A DNA stretch of 8,798 nt from Candidatus Peregrinibacteria bacterium RIFOXYB2_FULL_32_7 (GTDB lineage: Bacteria; Patescibacteriota; Gracilibacteria; UBA1369; GWF2-33-10): assembly GCA_001787465.1 (NCBI GenBank), contig MFXJ01000049.1, forward strand, positions 1 through 8,798, written 5' to 3'. This document shows positions 6,761 to 8,798 of the stretch, piece by piece. The stretch's first letter is position 1, and the number at the start of each line of letters is the position of its first letter. The position numbers were made by a program, and so were the translations under genes. Below the pieces are notes generated by a model. It was given only the letters and a program-made list of their open reading frames with translations, had not been told where the DNA came from and searched no databases.

Positions 6761-7240
6761 TTATGGTACGTATTTAAATCTAACACTTGTAGCTGTTCTA
6801 TTTTGTCTTTTTCGTTGCATCTCCATAACAGGATATAATTTACTACAATTAGCTCTATTTGGTAATGATATTTTATATTCAATATGTAATGTATTATCTC
6901 CTTGTGAAACAACATGAAGTGGTTTCATTTTACATTGAGGATTTGTTGCTCTCACACGTTCATTAAATCCTTGTTCTACTTGATTTGCACAAGTAGATGC
7001 CATCTCTGCCGAAGTAAAAGATATCCAATCATCTGAGGCTAGTATTCCTCCATCACATTCTCCAATTGCATGGAAAACATAATGAATAGCCGCTCTAACT
7101 TCTGGGGTAAGTTCCATAATATAATTTTTATCGTATCCAGGAGCTGGAATAGCATTTTCTGGTCCATGCGCACAATTTATTCCACCTGCTGCAAGCACAG
7201 GAATAAGCATTTTGACTATTGTTGAAGGAGCATTTTTCAT
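6761..7240 (-). CDS. Probable exported small protein with conserved-looking cysteines, 159 aa
   Basis: No family is recognised. The N-terminus has a signal-peptide shape: MKNAPSTIVK, then the hydrophobic run MLIPVLAAGGI, then a small-residue region to about residue 25. Cys23 follows GIN, a poor lipobox because Asn sits before the cysteine, so simple Sec cleavage is likelier than lipid attachment. The mature part holds four more cysteines (62, 84, 103, 132), an even number that could form two disulfides outside the membrane, and ends in a basic stretch (QRKRQNR, VRFKYVP). The ATG at 7240 fits the signal peptide, and a strong promoter lies just upstream; no Shine-Dalgarno is seen. Its stop is only 4 bp from that of the convergent 680-residue gene, with no room for a terminator between them. 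The frame is intact and coding-like; overlapping frames in other phases are shadows. Confidence 0.75.
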   Translation of the reverse strand: MKNAPSTIVKMLIPVLAAGGINCAHGPENAIPAPGYDKNYIMELTPEVRAAIHYVFHAIGECDGGILASDDWISFTSAEMASTCANQVEQGFNERVRATNPQCKMKPLHVVSQGDNTLHIEYKISLPNRANCSKLYPVMEMQRKRQNRTATSVRFKYVP

Positions 7241-7270
7241 ATAAAAAAGATTTTTTAAGAAATGATTTAT

Positions 7271-7299
7271 AAGATAACATTTCTTCCTCTCTCTGTCAA
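7271..7299 (-). promoter_or_regulatory. Strong candidate promoter for the exported-protein gene
   Basis: On the minus strand a perfect -35 TTGACA (7299-7294) is followed after exactly 17 bp by TATCTT (7276-7271, 4 of 6). The -10 is preceded by TGT, an extended -10 signature. Transcription would start near 7264, giving a leader of about 24 nt. This is the best -35 in the window. Confidence 0.6.
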
Positions 7300-7326
7300 G
7301 TAAAAAATACTTAAGGCTCTTAATTA

Positions 7327-7354
7327 TTCAGTTGTTTTAAATTAAATTTATAAT
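7327..7354 (+). promoter_or_regulatory. Candidate trxB promoter with perfect -10
   Basis: TATAAT at 7349-7354 is a perfect -10 element. The best -35 at legal spacing is weak: TTCAGT (7327-7332), 16 bp away. Transcription would start near 7361, about 56 nt before the ATG at 7417. It is arranged back to back with the minus-strand promoter at 7271-7299. Confidence 0.45.
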
Positions 7355-7416
7355 GGATGTGAAATAAACGACAATGTGAATTGTTGCTTTCGGTTGATTT
7401 TCTAAAAACTCTTCTT

Positions 7417-8334
7417 ATGATTGAAAAAATTTATGATATTGCAATTATCGGGGGTGGTATGGCTGGATGCGCTTGTGCTGTTTATGCTAGTCGATTTAAT
7501 TTAAAAGTGGCTTTATTTGCTGAAATGCCTGGCGGAACTATTACGCAGACTCATTTGGTAGAAAATTATCCAGGTTACAAAAGTATTTCTGGTCCAGAGT
7601 TAGGTTTGAAATTTGTTGAACATGGTAAAGCTTTTGGAGCGGAATTTATTTTGAAAAAAGTTTTGGATGTAAAGAAAAAAAATGAGATTTTTGAAATTCA
7701 AACCCTTAAAGAAAATTTTCAAGCCAGATCAATTGTAATTGCTACCGGGACTGAGCATATGCATTTAAATACTCCTGGAGAAAAAGAATTTCAAAATAAA
7801 GGAGTTTCTTATTGCGCAACTTGCGATGGAGCATTTTTTAAAAATAAAATAGTTTGTGTGGTTGGCGCTGGTGATAGCGCGGCTAAAGAAGCTTTGTTCT
7901 TATCTCAATATTGTAAACATGTTTATATTTTATGTCGAAAAGAAGATATTCATCCGGAACCGATTAATGAGAAACGGGTGGAGGAAACAAAAAATATTGA
8001 AGTACGTCCTTTTAGTGAGATAGAAGAAGTTTTCGGTGATGAGACTGGAGTTAAAGGTGTGAAATTAAAAGATGGAAATAAAATTGATTTAGAGGGGGTT
8101 TTTGTAGAGATTGGAAGAAAGCCACGAACTGAAGCTTTTCAATCTTTAAATTTGGAAGTTGATAAAGTGGGAAGAATTTTTATAGATAGGGTCTCAAGGA
8201 CAAATGTTGCTGGAGTTTTTGCGGCAGGGGATATAACCGCTTGGCAAAACGAGCCCAAATGGGATCAAGGAATTGGAGGTGCTTTTGAAGGATCAGCCGC
8301 GGCTTATGCGGTATTTTTGTATTTGAATAAATGA
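7417..8334 (+). CDS. trxB: Thioredoxin-reductase-type FAD/CxxC disulfide oxidoreductase
   Basis: Cytoplasmic flavoprotein that in its family passes electrons from a pyridine nucleotide through FAD and a cysteine pair to thioredoxin, which serves enzymes such as ribonucleotide reductase. The 305 residues match the usual low-molecular-weight TrxB length. An FAD-binding GGGMAG lies at 12-17, ATGTE (109-113) closes the first FAD half, the redox pair CATCD is at 133-137, a second dinucleotide fold has GAGDSA at 150-155, and the FAD-ribityl motif GVFAAGDIT is at 266-274. Two cofactor-site features are atypical: the HRRxxxR block that grips the NADPH phosphate is replaced by CRKEDIHPE (173-181), and the late RQ motif is absent (WDQGIGGAF, 282-290). 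NADPH use is therefore doubtful; NADH or another donor is possible. I chose ATG 7417 (MIEKIYDIAIIGGG) because it matches family N-termini; an in-frame TTG at 7381 would add 12 residues without a ribosome site. Confidence 0.9.
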   Translation: MIEKIYDIAIIGGGMAGCACAVYASRFNLKVALFAEMPGGTITQTHLVENYPGYKSISGPELGLKFVEHGKAFGAEFILKKVLDVKKKNEIFEIQTLKENFQARSIVIATGTEHMHLNTPGEKEFQNKGVSYCATCDGAFFKNKIVCVVGAGDSAAKEALFLSQYCKHVYILCRKEDIHPEPINEKRVEETKNIEVRPFSEIEEVFGDETGVKGVKLKDGNKIDLEGVFVEIGRKPRTEAFQSLNLEVDKVGRIFIDRVSRTNVAGVFAAGDITAWQNEPKWDQGIGGAFEGSAAAYAVFLYLNK

Positions 8335-8354
8335 GATCACGAATCACGAATCAC
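8335..8354. repeat. Short heptanucleotide repeat (GAATCAC) directly after trxB
   Basis: Two perfect copies of GAATCAC (8341-8354) follow a one-base-shorter copy GATCAC (8335-8340), which begins at the first base after the trxB stop. The unit length, 7 bp, is the same as the array behind nrdJ, but the sequence is different. The last copy contributes to a small 5-bp hairpin (ACGAA-TCAC-TTCGT, 8346-8359) that has no U-run behind it. Confidence 0.7.
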
Positions 8355-8370
8355 TTCGTAACAATCCATC

Positions 8371-8400
8371 TTGACTTTCTTTGTTAATTTTCTTTAAACT
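8371..8400 (+). promoter_or_regulatory. Candidate promoter for the Rrf2-type regulator
   Basis: TTGACT (8371-8376, 5 of 6) is followed after 18 bp by TAAACT (8395-8400, 4 of 6). Transcription would start near 8407, about 29 nt before the ATG at 8436. This suggests the regulator can be transcribed separately from trxB. No clear operator palindrome is seen here. Confidence 0.4.
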
Positions 8401-8435
8401 GTTACTGCTTTACTAATAGTTCTTAAATTCTTTGT

Positions 8436-8798
8436 ATGCTTAATATTGGAATTAAGACAGATTATGGTTTTATTTTTCTTGTTTATTTAGCCACACACAA
8501 AGGAAATGATTTTATCTCCTTGAAAGAAATTGCTAAAAAGAGAAATTTATCTGCAAATTATTTAGCGCAATTAGCCGTTTCTCTTAAGAATGCAGGAATT
8601 ATAGAAAGTCGTGAAGGTAAAAGTGGTGGATATAGGTTTGCTAAAAAATTAAAAGATGTTTCTTTAGCAGAGATTATAAAAGCTTGTGAGGGGCAGATTG
8701 CCACGACGCCCTGCATACGCAAGAAAGGTATTTGTAAAAATAAAGGGAAATGTCTTGCTAGTGATGTTTGGGCACAGATGCAGGAAGATTTTGAAAAA
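8436..8798 (+). CDS. Rrf2-family Fe-S transcriptional regulator (IscR/NsrR-like), 3' end outside window
   Basis: Rrf2 proteins are dimeric winged-helix DNA-binding regulators; many carry an iron-sulfur cluster and sense Fe-S status, nitric oxide or redox state. The first 121 residues are visible, open to the window edge. The family signature is clear: an N-terminal helix (IKTDYGFIFLVYLA), the helix-turn-helix with SLKEIAKKRNLSANYLAQL (28-46), and the wing GKSGGYRFAK (61-70). A cluster motif follows with Cys93, Cys100 and Cys106, close to the three-cysteine spacing of IscR, then CLASDVW. IscR's fourth ligand, the histidine after the last cysteine, is replaced by Ser109. Asp9 aligns with the Asp that serves as a ligand in NsrR, so an NsrR-like cluster is possible. 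An extra Cys84 is present. No Shine-Dalgarno is seen at the ATG. It lies 101 bp behind trxB on the same strand; its targets, often Fe-S assembly genes, would be downstream. Confidence 0.9.
   Translation, partial: MLNIGIKTDYGFIFLVYLATHKGNDFISLKEIAKKRNLSANYLAQLAVSLKNAGIIESREGKSGGYRFAKKLKDVSLAEIIKACEGQIATTPCIRKKGICKNKGKCLASDVWAQMQEDFEK

Noticed and set aside
6459..6915. Minus-strand frames at 6459-6641 and 6646-6915 and a plus-strand frame at 6729-6917
   Set aside because: They overlap the 680-aa gene or the exported-protein gene in other phases, and their Ser/Phe or His/Tyr-rich compositions look like antisense shadows.
7381..7416. TTG start for trxB adding 12 residues
   Set aside because: Family members begin just before the YDxxIIGGG strand, which ATG 7417 gives; the TTG has no ribosome site.
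8346..8359. Rho-independent terminator after trxB (ACGAA-TCAC-TTCGT)
   Set aside because: The stem is only 5 bp, and it is followed by AACAATCC rather than a U-run; it arises from the GAATCAC repeat.

Overview
The window is AT-rich, gene-dense bacterial DNA, roughly one third GC by eye. It uses the standard bacterial code: secA and trxB both end in TGA. Several things fit a small-genome Candidate Phyla Radiation (Patescibacteria) bacterium or a similar AT-rich lineage: weak or absent Shine-Dalgarno sequences, a long class II ribonucleotide reductase, a large lysine/glutamate-rich protein of no recognisable family, and 7-bp tandem repeats right behind genes. The TGA stops argue against the Gracilibacteria/Absconditabacteria groups that read TGA as glycine. 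This placement is inference; no marker in the window proves it.

Layout, left to right. (1) Positions 1-969 (+) hold the C-terminal third of SecA, the Sec translocase motor, ending in a complete zinc-binding tail. (2) On the minus strand at 984-1157 is a plausible 57-residue small protein with its own extended -10 promoter. (3) Nine perfect copies of a 7-bp unit (1241-1303) end 4 bp past the stop of the next gene. (4) Positions 1308-4451 (-) encode a 1047-residue adenosylcobalamin-dependent (class II) ribonucleotide reductase. Its upstream region carries two NrdR-box-like palindromes exactly 32 bp apart centre to centre, over a candidate promoter. (5) Divergent from it, 4714-6756 (+) encodes a 680-residue, highly charged, cytoplasmic-looking protein that I do not recognise. 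Its likely GTG start is the first base of a perfect 18-bp palindrome. (6) Convergent with it, with only 4 bp between the stops, 6761-7240 (-) encodes a 159-residue probably exported cysteine-containing protein behind a TTGACA promoter. (7) Positions 7417-8334 (+) encode a thioredoxin-reductase-type flavoprotein that keeps its CATC redox centre but lacks the usual NADPH-phosphate-binding residues. (8) A second, shorter 7-bp repeat follows its stop. (9) Positions 8436-8798 (+) hold the first 121 residues of an Rrf2-family (IscR/NsrR-like) regulator with a three-cysteine cluster motif; it runs off the window.

How the parts may work together: class II ribonucleotide reductases need electrons delivered to their C-terminal cysteines by thioredoxin-like proteins, which thioredoxin reductase recharges. 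The two large enzymes here may therefore belong to one deoxynucleotide-synthesis/redox circuit, with NrdR-type control on the first and a neighbouring Fe-S-type sensor beside the second. I do not see a CRISPR array, transposase, tRNA, rRNA or prophage. The clearest unexplained items are the 680-residue protein with a palindrome on its start codon, the gene-end 7-bp arrays, and the altered cofactor site of the thioredoxin reductase.
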